From Paludibacteraceae bacterium (GTDB lineage Bacteria > Bacteroidota > Bacteroidia > Bacteroidales > Paludibacteraceae), in contig JAFSTB010000022.1 in the NCBI GenBank assembly GCA_017450685.1, positions 1 to 56,563 of the forward strand: a stretch of DNA of 56,563 nucleotides, given 5' to 3'. This document shows, one piece after another, positions 43,755-53,026 of this stretch. The translations under genes and the position numbers were made by a program. Each line of letters opens with the position of its first letter. Positions within the stretch are counted from its first letter, which is position 1. The notes beneath the pieces are model-generated. The model was not told the origin of the DNA and made no database searches. It was given only the letters and a program-made list of their open reading frames with translations.

Positions 43755-45425
43755 ATGAAAAAACTCATTTTTCCCGCATTGGCATTGGCTGCTTTTCTGT
43801 TAGTTATGCCATCCTGTAAGGACAAAGACTCGTCATCGGCTAACGGTGGCGGTACGGAATCATCCGAAAATGATTTGCCCGAATGGTATTATACCGGCGG
43901 CAAACTCGGAACGACAACCAACACTTCCTCTATGACTTTCCGTCAGCCTACCCCAGCCACTGACGAAATAGGATTGGGACGTGATTTTAGTCGCGGTGAC
44001 CAGATCGCTGAGAAAGATTTCGTCACCAACTCCACTGGTGCGCAACGCGGTTTAGGACCTGTCTATGTGCGCTCATCCTGCCAACACTGCCATCCCAACT
44101 ATTCGCACGGTAGCAGCGTTCCGCAAGGTACTTACAACGCCAAAGATCAAGGTAACGGCACTCTGCTCGTGGTCTATAACCCGCAAACCAACGCATACGT
44201 TCCTTGGTTGGCTGGTATGCCGCAACTCTTCGGTGCTGAACCTTTCAAAGCACCGCTTGACCCGAATAAGATAACCGTTCAATGGCTCACTGCCACCGAC
44301 GCTCACGGCAATACCTTCCCCGACGGTGAGACCTATGAGTTGCGCTATCCCGAAGTGACTATGCCCAACGAAGCCGTCTATGTCTATAACCAAGGCTATC
44401 GCGATGAGGCCGGACTGCTCGAAAACGAGAGTTATGTGGTGGTACTCGAAAACACCATCGGCGTATATGGCACCGGACTGCTTGACGCTATCACCGACGA
44501 AGATATCATAGCCCAATATGAGAAAGAGGCACGCGACGGATATATGCAGAACGGACTCAATCCTGCTTTCTTCGACGGCTCTTTCCAAACCTCCGGTTAC
44601 TATAAGAACGATGAGAAATGGGGTCCCAAACGCTTCACTTATGCCCTCACCCGCGGACCACTGCAAGACGCGGCAGGTGCTAACGCTATTTGGAACATAA
44701 CCAACGTTACACGCTCCGACCGTAAATATCATTATCTGGATTTGGACGGCACCATATATGCCACCTATGCTTCCAAAGACCCCGAAGTGCAAGCAGGATT
44801 CAATGAATACATAAGTAAGATAACAACAGCCGACGAACACCCCGAATGGTTCACCGACAATATGGAGCAGAACATCTACGACTATCTCACCAGCAAGAAC
44901 TTGCCTGCCGAGATGTCGAATGAAGAGTTCACCCAAGTGATGGTATGGCATCGTGGTTTGGCTGTCCCCGCTGCTCGTAACGTGAAAGATGCACAGGTGC
45001 TGCGAGGCAAAGAACTGTTCACACAACTGGGTTGCGACTACTGCCACCGTCCTTCTTGGACTACCGGTCCGGATGAGATACGCGACCCCAACGGCTTCTT
45101 CACTAACAACGACCAACTGCCAAGATACCCCAACCAAAAGATCTGGCCCTATACCGATATGGTGCAACATAAACTGCACATGGTGAACGATATACGTACC
45201 GGTTGGTGTCGCACCACACCTCTTTGGGGACGCGGTCTGCACCGCAAAGCCACCGGTGATGCCTACGAAGCCCGACTGCACGACACACGAGCACGCAACG
45301 TCATAGAAGCCATAATGTGGCACGGATACAGCCAACAAAGCGACGCTTATTCAGTAACAGAGAATTTCTATAACCTCCCAAAAGAAGACCGCGACGCTAT
45401 CGTGGCTTTCATCAATGCTATCTAA
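43755..45425 (+). CDS. Di-haem oxidoreductase (DHOR/DUF1111 family) lipoprotein
   Basis: 556 residues. Lipoprotein signal MKKLIFPALALAAFLLVMPSC. Two c-type haem sites: SSCQHCH near residue 110 and LGCDYCH near residue 427. FDGSFQTSGYYK and TTPLWGRGLHRKATGDAYEA, with AIMWHG near the end, are typical of this family, which often sits with imelysin. Probably a periplasmic redox enzyme linked to iron uptake. Its haem needs the cytochrome c synthase encoded directly downstream (18 nt away). Confidence 0.88.
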   Translation: MKKLIFPALALAAFLLVMPSCKDKDSSSANGGGTESSENDLPEWYYTGGKLGTTTNTSSMTFRQPTPATDEIGLGRDFSRGDQIAEKDFVTNSTGAQRGLGPVYVRSSCQHCHPNYSHGSSVPQGTYNAKDQGNGTLLVVYNPQTNAYVPWLAGMPQLFGAEPFKAPLDPNKITVQWLTATDAHGNTFPDGETYELRYPEVTMPNEAVYVYNQGYRDEAGLLENESYVVVLENTIGVYGTGLLDAITDEDIIAQYEKEARDGYMQNGLNPAFFDGSFQTSGYYKNDEKWGPKRFTYALTRGPLQDAAGANAIWNITNVTRSDRKYHYLDLDGTIYATYASKDPEVQAGFNEYISKITTADEHPEWFTDNMEQNIYDYLTSKNLPAEMSNEEFTQVMVWHRGLAVPAARNVKDAQVLRGKELFTQLGCDYCHRPSWTTGPDEIRDPNGFFTNNDQLPRYPNQKIWPYTDMVQHKLHMVNDIRTGWCRTTPLWGRGLHRKATGDAYEARLHDTRARNVIEAIMWHGYSQQSDAYSVTENFYNLPKEDRDAIVAFINAI

Positions 45426-45443
45426 TAAAACCAACCCTCTTAT

Positions 45444-47651
45444 ATGAAAAAAACGGCTTTCGCCCTGTTAGGACTGATGGTCTTTTTGCTAATGGCAGGC
45501 AGTGCAGTGGAACAGTTCCACGGCACTGCCGCTGCTATCCGATATATATATGCCGCACCGTGGACCATAGTACTATGGTGTATGATAGCAGTGGCTGCCC
45601 TTATAGTGCTGATACAAAGCAAGATCCACCGTTTCCCCGTCACATTCAGTCTGCATCTCGCTTTCGTGCTTATTCTGGCGGGAGCACTCATCACACACCT
45701 TACAGGCGAACAAGGACAGATACACCTCAGGCTGGATAACACCGTCGTTGAGCAAACCGGTGACTTGCCAACGCAGATGTCCTTACCTTTCAGCGTGCAG
45801 TTGAAAGATTTTGAAGTCGTTTATTACCCCGGTACTCGCGCACCGATGGACTATGTGAGCCAAATAGCGGTCACCGACCACGACCATACCACCGTCGGTT
45901 CGGTCAGTATGAACAACGTGTTCTCCTATCGCGGTTACAGGTTCTATCAGTCGCGTTACGATACCGATGGCAAAGGTACCACACTGGCCGTCAATCACGA
46001 CCCGTGGGGTATAGGGGTTACTTATGCCGGATATGTTCTTCTCTTACTCAGTATGCTGCTTTTCTTCTTCCAGAAACGTACCTACTGCCGCACCCTGTGG
46101 CAACGACTGACAGTGGCGCTCACACTGCTATTAACACTCCCCCTTAACACCAATGCCACACCTAATGCCTTACCGCAACCAGTGGCGGACTCCTTTGCCG
46201 AACTCTATGTCTATTACAACAATCGTGTCTGCCCCTTGCAAACACTCGCGTCCGACCTCACACAGAAGATATACGGTAAACCTTCATATAACGGTCTGAC
46301 AGCCGAACAAGTGCTTATGGGTTGGCTCTACGACTACGACCATTGGGCTAACGAAAAGATAATCAAAATAAAAGGCAAAGATATACGTCAAGTGCTGGGC
46401 ATTGAGGGTAAGTATGCCTGCCTGAATGATTTTGTCGATCAACGCGGATATAAGTTGCAAACATTATTGCAGGAAGGCAATAAGAATGCTCGTCAAGCCG
46501 ATGAGAAGTTCCGTATTATCAGTATGATAGCCACCGGTTCGGTGATGCGTGTTCTGCCCGTAAGAGATACCGAAGGTCAGGTAGAGTGGTTCTCACCCAA
46601 CGATGAGTTGCCGCTCACCATAGATGCCGATGACCTGCAAGTGTGGATTGGCGGAATGGAGTATCTGGGGCTGTGCATAGCCTCCGAACAATATGCTCAA
46701 GCCGAAGAAGCACTGCATAAACTGCGCCGTCTGCAGCAGCGTATGGCAGGTGATGATATGTTGCCTGCCGAAGCGCGTTTGAAAGCCGAAAAAGCCTACA
46801 ACCGTTTTCATTATACCCGTCCCTTGGCTATGGCGTGCGCCACTATCGGACTCCTTCTTTTCTTTGCAGTCTGTCTTCTTCTCTCGCAAAACAGACGTTT
46901 GCCTCAATGGATCTTCCTTTGTCTCTGTATCCTTCTTTTTGTGGTGTTCGTCCTTCTCACCGTTGCTATATCTGTCAGATGGCTTATCAGCGGACACGTA
47001 CCTCTTAGCAATGGCTTTGAGACTATGCAGTTTATGGCTTGGGTGACAACACTGTTCACTCTTCTCGTGGCTTTCTACCGACGCCAATCATCTTTCGCCG
47101 ACCTTCTGCTCGCTGCCGGATATGTGGTGACGGGTATGACTCTGATGGTGAGTATGATGGCAGGTGCCAACCCGCAAATAACGCCGCTGATGCCCGTCTT
47201 GCAGTCACCACTGCTGACCGTTCATGTTGCCGTCATTATGATAGCCTACTGTCTCTTAGCCTTCATCATGCTCAATGGTTTGGCTGCCTGCCTCTTGTGG
47301 CTACTCCAACGATACCGTTCGGCAGACGCAGACAATAGCACAGCCATTGAGCGTTTGCAGACACTGTCGCAGTTGCTGCTCTATCCCGCTGTCTTTTGTC
47401 TCACTGCCGGCATTTTTATCGGTGCGGTATGGGCTAATCAGTCGTGGGGCAGATACTGGGGTTGGGACCCGAAAGAAGTGTGGGCTCTGATAACAATGCT
47501 CATCTATTCAGCAGGACTGCATTCGCGCTCCCTCACTTTCCTCAGGCGACCAATGCCCTTCCATCTGTATATGGTCTTTGCCTTCCTCTTCGTCCTCTTC
47601 ACTTATTTCGGTGTCAATTTTATCCTCGGCGGTATGCATAGTTATGCGTAG
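45444..47651 (+). CDS. Cytochrome c biogenesis protein, ResB-CcsA fusion (System II)
   Basis: Transports haem and attaches it to CXXCH apo-cytochromes. 735 residues. An N-terminal ResB-like membrane region (AAIRYIYAAPWTIVLWCMIAV, large periplasmic loop) is fused to a C-terminal CcsA part with many membrane helices. The haem-binding WWD domain reads WANQSWGRYWGWDPKEVWAL, flanked by the conserved His of LTVHVAVIMIAY and by AGLHSRS. Such fusions work as a single synthase in Bacteroidota. Its position matches the need of the di-haem protein just upstream. Confidence 0.9.
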   Translation: MKKTAFALLGLMVFLLMAGSAVEQFHGTAAAIRYIYAAPWTIVLWCMIAVAALIVLIQSKIHRFPVTFSLHLAFVLILAGALITHLTGEQGQIHLRLDNTVVEQTGDLPTQMSLPFSVQLKDFEVVYYPGTRAPMDYVSQIAVTDHDHTTVGSVSMNNVFSYRGYRFYQSRYDTDGKGTTLAVNHDPWGIGVTYAGYVLLLLSMLLFFFQKRTYCRTLWQRLTVALTLLLTLPLNTNATPNALPQPVADSFAELYVYYNNRVCPLQTLASDLTQKIYGKPSYNGLTAEQVLMGWLYDYDHWANEKIIKIKGKDIRQVLGIEGKYACLNDFVDQRGYKLQTLLQEGNKNARQADEKFRIISMIATGSVMRVLPVRDTEGQVEWFSPNDELPLTIDADDLQVWIGGMEYLGLCIASEQYAQAEEALHKLRRLQQRMAGDDMLPAEARLKAEKAYNRFHYTRPLAMACATIGLLLFFAVCLLLSQNRRLPQWIFLCLCILLFVVFVLLTVAISVRWLISGHVPLSNGFETMQFMAWVTTLFTLLVAFYRRQSSFADLLLAAGYVVTGMTLMVSMMAGANPQITPLMPVLQSPLLTVHVAVIMIAYCLLAFIMLNGLAACLLWLLQRYRSADADNSTAIERLQTLSQLLLYPAVFCLTAGIFIGAVWANQSWGRYWGWDPKEVWALITMLIYSAGLHSRSLTFLRRPMPFHLYMVFAFLFVLFTYFGVNFILGGMHSYA

Positions 47652-47666
47652 CATTTTGCTAATAGA

Positions 47667-47698
47667 TTTGCACAATTACGCAAAATGACATAACTTTG
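47667..47698 (+). promoter_or_regulatory. Promoter of the ABC ATPase gene
   Basis: TTTG at 47667-47670, 20 nt, TAACTTTG at 47691-47698. The downstream GTG codons at 47703 and 47706 fall at the expected transcription start, leaving essentially no leader. Confidence 0.75.
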
Positions 47699-47702
47699 CG
47701 GC

Positions 47703-48368
47703 GTGGTAAAAGTAGAACATCTCAGTAAGTCCTTCGGCACTCAACAAGCCCTCAACGATATCTGTTTCACCCTTCAAGACGGTGAGATAGTTGGGCTGTT
47801 GGGTCCTAACGGTGCCGGCAAAACAACGCTGATGAAACTGCTCATCGGGCTTCTTCAACCCGATCAAACCACCGGTGCCGACTCAATGCCTGCGCTTATC
47901 TCGTGTCCCCGCCCAATTGGCTATCTGCCGGAACAAAACCCTCTCTATCAAGAGATGTATGTGCGTGAGTACTTGCGTTTTATGGATTCTCTTTGCCGCG
48001 AGCACAGCGACGTGGAAGCCTTGATTGAAAGAGTAGGGCTCACGCGTGAAGCACATAAACCCATACACTTGCTTAGCAAAGGCTACAAGCAGCGCGTGGG
48101 ATTGGCACAAGCCCTCTTAGGTAACCCGCAACTGCTTATTCTCGACGAACCGACAACAGGTCTTGACCCTAATCAACTGGAAGACATACGCCGTATCATT
48201 CGCGAAGAAGGCGGCAAACGAACAGTCATCCTCTCTACTCATATACTGCAAGAAGTGCAACAGATGTGCTCCAGAGTGATTATTCTCAGTCAAGGACAGA
48301 TAAAAGCAGATAAGCAGATGAGCGACATTGACGACTTGCCACAACTCTTCCATCAAATGACTAATTGA
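47703..48368 (+). CDS. GldA-like ABC transporter ATP-binding protein
   Basis: 221 residues, opening [12 protein letters not shown] with a GTG start (47703 or 47706); there is no ATG before the Walker A. Walker [15 protein letters not shown], signature [15 protein letters not shown], Walker [14 protein letters not shown] and the switch His in STHILQ are intact. [20 protein letters not shown] is characteristic of GldA-type ATPases. GldA proteins are ~300 residues; this one lacks the C-terminal ~80, and no permease gene follows. Likely leaderless mRNA. Ends 26 nt before ruvB. Confidence 0.82.
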   Translation: MVKVEHLSKSFGTQQALNDICFTLQDGEIVGLLGPNGAGKTTLMKLLIGLLQPDQTTGADSMPALISCPRPIGYLPEQNPLYQEMYVREYLRFMDSLCREHSDVEALIERVGLTREAHKPIHLLSKGYKQRVGLAQALLGNPQLLILDEPTTGLDPNQLEDIRRIIREEGGKRTVILSTHILQEVQQMCSRVIILSQGQIKADKQMSDIDDLPQLFHQMTN

Positions 48369-48394
48369 CTGACTTAAAATCGTTACACTTTTCT

Positions 48395-49414
48395 ATGCCC
48401 ACTGATTTTGATATACGCCAACAGATGTCTGAGAAAGAGCAGGATAATGCTCTTCGTCCTTTACGTTTCGATGATTTTGCGGGTCAGTCGAAGATTGTGA
48501 GCAACCTGCGTATCTTCGTACAGGCAGCCCGTATGCGTCGCGAGAGCCTCGACCATGTGCTGCTCTTCGGTCCTCCCGGACTGGGCAAGACAACACTCAG
48601 TAATATCATTGCCAATGAGTTGGGCGTAGGCTTTAAGGTTACCAGCGGACCGGTGCTCGATAAACCCGGCGACCTGGCAGGACTGCTTACCTCACTCGAA
48701 CCTAACGATGTGCTCTTCATCGACGAGATACACCGCCTCTCACCCGTAGTAGAAGAATATCTGTATTCGGCTATGGAAGACTATCGTATAGATATAATGA
48801 TTGACAAAGGTCCGTCCGCGAGAACCATACAGATCGACCTCAATCGCTTCACTCTTATTGGTGCCACCACACGTAGCGGACTACTCACCTCACCGCTCAG
48901 AGCACGCTTCGGCATCAACTGCCACCTCGAGTATTACGACGCAGATATCCTGTCCGGCATCGTCACACGCTCTGCCAACCTCTTAGGCATACATATCGAC
49001 AGCCATGCCGCCGCTGAGATAGCGCGCCGTAGCCGTGGCACACCACGAATAGCAAACGCACTGCTGCGGCGTGTGAGAGACTTCGCACAAGTGAAAGGCG
49101 ACGGCTCTATCGACCTCAGCATAGCACAGTATGCTCTCGAAGCACTCAATATAGACACCTTCGGACTCGACGAGATAGACAACAAACTGCTAACCACTAT
49201 CATCGATAAGTTCCGGGGCGGACCGGTAGGACTGAACACTATAGCCACCGCTATGGGTGAAGACCCCGGCACAATAGAAGATGTGTACGAACCTTACCTT
49301 ATCAAAGAAGGCTTTATCAAACGCACACCTCGAGGCAGAGAAGTGACGCCACTCGCCTACCAACACCTGCATAAACAACCCTTCCTGACTGATAACCAGC
49401 CGTCGCTTTTCTAA
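48395..49414 (+). CDS. ruvB: Holliday junction branch-migration helicase RuvB
   Basis: 339 residues from the ATG at 48395 ([16 protein letters not shown]); a TTG 30 nt earlier overlaps the ABC gene and is less likely. Core motifs: [31 protein letters not shown] (Walker A), [11 protein letters not shown] (Walker B), [20 protein letters not shown] (sensor and arginine finger), and a C-terminal winged helix ending [15 protein letters not shown]. Complete and conserved. Confidence 0.97.
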   Translation: MPTDFDIRQQMSEKEQDNALRPLRFDDFAGQSKIVSNLRIFVQAARMRRESLDHVLLFGPPGLGKTTLSNIIANELGVGFKVTSGPVLDKPGDLAGLLTSLEPNDVLFIDEIHRLSPVVEEYLYSAMEDYRIDIMIDKGPSARTIQIDLNRFTLIGATTRSGLLTSPLRARFGINCHLEYYDADILSGIVTRSANLLGIHIDSHAAAEIARRSRGTPRIANALLRRVRDFAQVKGDGSIDLSIAQYALEALNIDTFGLDEIDNKLLTTIIDKFRGGPVGLNTIATAMGEDPGTIEDVYEPYLIKEGFIKRTPRGREVTPLAYQHLHKQPFLTDNQPSLF

Positions 49415-49426
49415 CACCACCGCTCA

Positions 49427-50191
49427 ATGCCACTGCCATACAAAGCCATATTCATCGATTGGGACGACACCATAGGCGACTGGTCGTCTGTCGCCTATAA
49501 GGCGCAACAAACTCTCTATCAGCGGTTTCATCTTGACCGTCTGGGCGTTTCCTTCGAGCAATGGTTCGCTCTCTATCACGAGCATAACAACCTGCTATGG
49601 GAACAGTATGGCAGAAGTGAGATCACCAAAGAGTTTTTGCAGCGCGACCGTTTCTTGCATCCTCTCACTACTCTTAGCGGCTCTTCCAATACTACCGACA
49701 CGCTAATTGAGCAAGCCGACCAAATGGGGCACACTTTCCTTGACCTGACTAATCAGTATTTCTCCTTGCTGCCGGATGCCAAACAGATGGTGGAGACACT
49801 CTCTGAACACTATCCGCTCGTGGTGGTGAGCAACGGATTTGTGGAAGTGCAGTACTATAAACTCATACATTCAGGTCTGCGCTCTTGTTTTACCGATGTG
49901 GTGCTCAGTGAGGAAGCGGGTGTGCAAAAACCTAATCCGCGCATCTTCCAAATAGCACTGCAAAGGCTCAACCAACAGCGCGAACGCTATGGTCAAGAAC
50001 AATTGTCTGAAAAAGATGTACTGATGATAGGAGACGGGTATGGGAGTGATATACAGGGGGCTATCAATGCCGGAATCGACCAACTATGGATATGCCACCA
50101 ACCTGACGACTTCCACAATCCTAACCGCACCGCCACCTATAAGGTTCAATCCCTAAAAGAAGTCCCCTCCCTCCTCATTCCTAATTTCTAA
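49427..50191 (+). CDS. yjjG: YjjG-family HAD nucleotidase
   Basis: Non-canonical pyrimidine nucleotidase, probably housecleaning. 254 residues. HAD motifs: FIDWDDTIGDW, VVVSNGF, KPNPRIF and IGDGYGSDIQGA. An insert of ~100 residues between motifs I and II is the cap domain. Starts 13 nt after ruvB. Ends at 50191 in a low-complexity convergent gap with the minus-strand TonB gene. Confidence 0.85.
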   Translation: MPLPYKAIFIDWDDTIGDWSSVAYKAQQTLYQRFHLDRLGVSFEQWFALYHEHNNLLWEQYGRSEITKEFLQRDRFLHPLTTLSGSSNTTDTLIEQADQMGHTFLDLTNQYFSLLPDAKQMVETLSEHYPLVVVSNGFVEVQYYKLIHSGLRSCFTDVVLSEEAGVQKPNPRIFQIALQRLNQQRERYGQEQLSEKDVLMIGDGYGSDIQGAINAGIDQLWICHQPDDFHNPNRTATYKVQSLKEVPSLLIPNF

Positions 50192-50235
50192 CTCTTAATT
50201 CCTAATTCCTAACTTCTCATTCCTCATTTCTCCAA
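50165..50235. repeat. Degenerate TTCCTAATTCCTCATT low-complexity repeat
   Basis: CTCATTCCTAATTTCTAA, then CTTAATTCCTAATTCCTAAC and TTCTCATTCCTCATTTCT run through the convergent gap and the two gene ends. Nearly the same words recur at 56304-56327. Confidence 0.8.
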
Positions 50236-52491
50236 CCTCATCTGTACGGTGATGCCTAACTCTCTGGGTTTGGCTTTTTGTGTATAGTCGTTTTCCATAG
50301 AGAGGAAATAGAACACGTCATGCCGTGTGTTGGTGAGGTTCTTAGCCCAAAGGATGAGGTCGAACCACTGCCAACTCATTGTCAGTGAAGCGCCTAACAG
50401 ACCATAGAAGGGTTGTGAGAGACTATTCTTCTCGTTCCAATAGATCTTGCCTATCCCGTCACCTTTGATAGAAAGTGAGAGGCGTTGCAGATATTTCTTA
50501 TTGACATTATATGCTGCTTGTACTGTGGCGTGAAGGGTATGTTCGGGGGTGTAAGGTATATGGTTGTTTTTATAGTCGCCCATACCGTCGTCAAACTGTA
50601 TAAACCGCGCATTGGTGTATCCGTATGCGGCTTGCACCATTCCTTGCCATTGGGAGGCTTGCCACCGATACATAACATCTGTTTCTGCGCCGAAGATACG
50701 TGAACGAGCGGCATTAGCCATCATCCTGCCCGTTGTCTTACCATTGGGAAAAACGGTCACCTGCTGATCCTGACAATAGATGAAGAAAGCGTCGGCGTTG
50801 ATAAGCAAACCGTCTAAGGGGCGTATGTGTGTTCCTATCTCTGCAGTCCACGCTTTTTCGGGCTTGTAGGAGGTGATAGCCACATCGGTAAAACGCTTGT
50901 CCGTATTCATCGTCATACCCAGTCCGGCACCTATATCGTTCATTAGCATATTCTGCATAATAGTGCTGAAGATCTGCGGATTGAATCCGCCTGCTTTGAA
51001 TCCTTCTGCCGCGTAGGCATAGAGGGTGGCTTCTTTCCAATCGTAGGCCACGGCAAGGCGAGGTAAGAGGTTGAAATAGTGGTTCTGTTTAGTGCCGTCA
51101 AGTGCGGAGTGAAGATGTGTTAGCGGCGGATTGCCGTAGGTGAAACGATAGTGCAGGTCGGCGTAAGCGTCATAACGCATACGAACAGTCTCATAATCCA
51201 ATCTCAGACCCAAAGAGAAACGCCAATGGCGATAATGAAAAGTGCTTTGGTGGTAAGCGGCAGCACCTGCACTCAAGAAGACGAAGTCATCGGTGATAGG
51301 CAGCGTTGGCTCTTGTATCTCCAATGAGTCGTTAGGGAAGATTGAACGTATGCCTTTGTTGGCATTATAAAGGATGATGTCGTCTATACCCTGACGCTTG
51401 AAAGTGACGGGTGCAGACATCGTCGTTTGCCGCGCAAAAGTGCTAATACCGATGTTCCACTCGTACCATTCCACCGGTCGTGGGGCTTCCAGAAAAGCAT
51501 CTGCCGTTCCGCCGAACATGCGCTGTTTCTGTTGAAGGGTGAAGATGGAAGCCGGCGAATAGTCCTGATCCATATGCATGTCGTCAAGCAACATCTGATA
51601 ACTGCCTGTCAGTTGCAATCGATAGCCGCTGTTAGTGTATGATGCCGACAGACGGTCCTGCACCACATAACGCTCATAACTGTTCTCGTCGTTGAAGGCT
51701 ATACGACCTGTCTTAACCGAAGAATAAGGGAAAGCACCTTGCCTCAGCCAATCGAAACTGATAGTATTGCCCACGCGCCAATGCCCGTCTGGACGGAAGT
51801 CCAACACAAACCTACCACCTGCCCCCTGACCTTTATCCACCAAACGACCGTTATAGTCGTTGGTGAAGAACCCGTCGGTGCGATGGTAGTCAGCTGTCAG
51901 TCCCCAACCCCATTTATCTGTTTGAGGACTATACACCGAGGCTGCGGCATCAACGCTGTTGGCTGTACTGTAAGTGGCGTGTGCACGTATGTGTAATGTA
52001 TGAAAATCAAGAGGTTGCAGTGTGCGTATGTCCATTATGCCGCCTATGGTGTTCCTGCCGTAGAGTGTGCCTTGTGCACCGCGAAGAAACTCTACACAAG
52101 AGAGGTCGGTCATACGATGGTCGTACATGTTCTTGTCCAACAACGGCACACCGTCAATCATCAAACCGATGGCAGGCTGGTCAATACGCGAACCCATACC
52201 GCGTATATAGATGCTGCTCGTCATAGCCGAACCGTAGTCCGGCATCAGCAGGTTAGGTACAAAGCGCGCCACATCCTTAGGTTGCTTCAACTGTCCCTCG
52301 CGAAGCATATCAGGCGTGAGGCGTGTCACTTGAAGAGGCATACGGTTCTCGGCTGACGAATAGCGAGTGGCTGACACCTCCAAATCAGGCAATAAGAGAG
52401 AGTCGATACTCTCGTATGGCTCTATATCAGGTACAGACGAATAAGCAATCAGACTCCAAACACACAATAATATCACGCTCACATGTCTCAT
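50224..52491 (-). CDS. TonB-dependent outer-membrane receptor
   Basis: 755 residues. Signal peptide MRHVSVILLCVWSLIAYSS. The plug domain contains LEVSATRYSSAENRMPLQVT, IYIRGMGSRIDQPAIGLMID, VEFLRGAQGTLYGRNTIGG and other TBDR motifs. The barrel then alternates strand pairs such as AVAYDWKEATLYAYAAEGFK and ends in LGITVQMRLEK. There is no N-terminal carboxypeptidase-like domain. The substrate is unknown; siderophore or vitamin uptake would be typical. It is 10 nt downstream of lptE on the same strand. Confidence 0.88.
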   Translation of the reverse strand: MRHVSVILLCVWSLIAYSSVPDIEPYESIDSLLLPDLEVSATRYSSAENRMPLQVTRLTPDMLREGQLKQPKDVARFVPNLLMPDYGSAMTSSIYIRGMGSRIDQPAIGLMIDGVPLLDKNMYDHRMTDLSCVEFLRGAQGTLYGRNTIGGIMDIRTLQPLDFHTLHIRAHATYSTANSVDAAASVYSPQTDKWGWGLTADYHRTDGFFTNDYNGRLVDKGQGAGGRFVLDFRPDGHWRVGNTISFDWLRQGAFPYSSVKTGRIAFNDENSYERYVVQDRLSASYTNSGYRLQLTGSYQMLLDDMHMDQDYSPASIFTLQQKQRMFGGTADAFLEAPRPVEWYEWNIGISTFARQTTMSAPVTFKRQGIDDIILYNANKGIRSIFPNDSLEIQEPTLPITDDFVFLSAGAAAYHQSTFHYRHWRFSLGLRLDYETVRMRYDAYADLHYRFTYGNPPLTHLHSALDGTKQNHYFNLLPRLAVAYDWKEATLYAYAAEGFKAGGFNPQIFSTIMQNMLMNDIGAGLGMTMNTDKRFTDVAITSYKPEKAWTAEIGTHIRPLDGLLINADAFFIYCQDQQVTVFPNGKTTGRMMANAARSRIFGAETDVMYRWQASQWQGMVQAAYGYTNARFIQFDDGMGDYKNNHIPYTPEHTLHATVQAAYNVNKKYLQRLSLSIKGDGIGKIYWNEKNSLSQPFYGLLGASLTMSWQWFDLILWAKNLTNTRHDVFYFLSMENDYTQKAKPRELGITVQMRLEK

Positions 52492-52501
52492 TGCTTGCTT
52501 T

Positions 52502-53020
52502 TTACCATTTGGCGACGGTGTCGTTGAAGATGCTTTCGGCTATCTCCGTCACCATAGTGGCACATAACTCGTCCTGCACATCGGTCAGTTGCTTATTGGC
52601 ATCGAAGGTCTGATAGGCGGTGTAGGTCTTGTTGAAACTGTTCTCCGGCACAATGTTGTCGGTGAAACGCACTTTAACGGTGATGGTCAGTTTGGTCTCT
52701 GCCGCATAACTGTCGGCTGCCACTGCCATCGGGGTCAGCGTGTAACCTGTTATCTCACCTTCCACTTCCAACTGACCACCCGAACGCAAGATCTCAAGGC
52801 GCGTCTGACGCGAATAGAGGTCGCGAATGGCTTCACTCAAGTCGTTGCTCAAAGCAGGGTTGACAAGAGGTGCACGGTTGGGAAAATCGGCTATGGAGAT
52901 AGTCTTGGTCTTTGAATAGTCGATACTCGCACCGTTGAACTTATAACTCACAGTGCAACCTTGAAACATAGTGCATAGAAAAACTATGACCAACAACCTG
53001 TATATCCAGTTCTGTATCAT
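52502..53020 (-). CDS. lptE: LptE family lipoprotein (LPS assembly)
   Basis: 172 residues. Lipoprotein signal ending LCTMFQGC, then the TVSYKFNGASIDYSKTKTIS opening and VEGEITGYTLTPMAV strand typical of the Bacteroidota LptE family. It plugs the LptD barrel to place LPS in the outer membrane. Gene order with the sigma-54-type regulator upstream (6 nt) is conserved in this phylum, which supports the call. Confidence 0.87.
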   Translation of the reverse strand: MIQNWIYRLLVIVFLCTMFQGCTVSYKFNGASIDYSKTKTISIADFPNRAPLVNPALSNDLSEAIRDLYSRQTRLEILRSGGQLEVEGEITGYTLTPMAVAADSYAAETKLTITVKVRFTDNIVPENSFNKTYTAYQTFDANKQLTDVQDELCATMVTEIAESIFNDTVAKW

Positions 53021-53026
53021 CTGTTC

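Noticed and set aside
44073..45338. 421-codon minus-strand frame over the di-haem oxidoreductase
   Set aside because: Antisense to a clear haem protein; no signal, motif or start context of its own.
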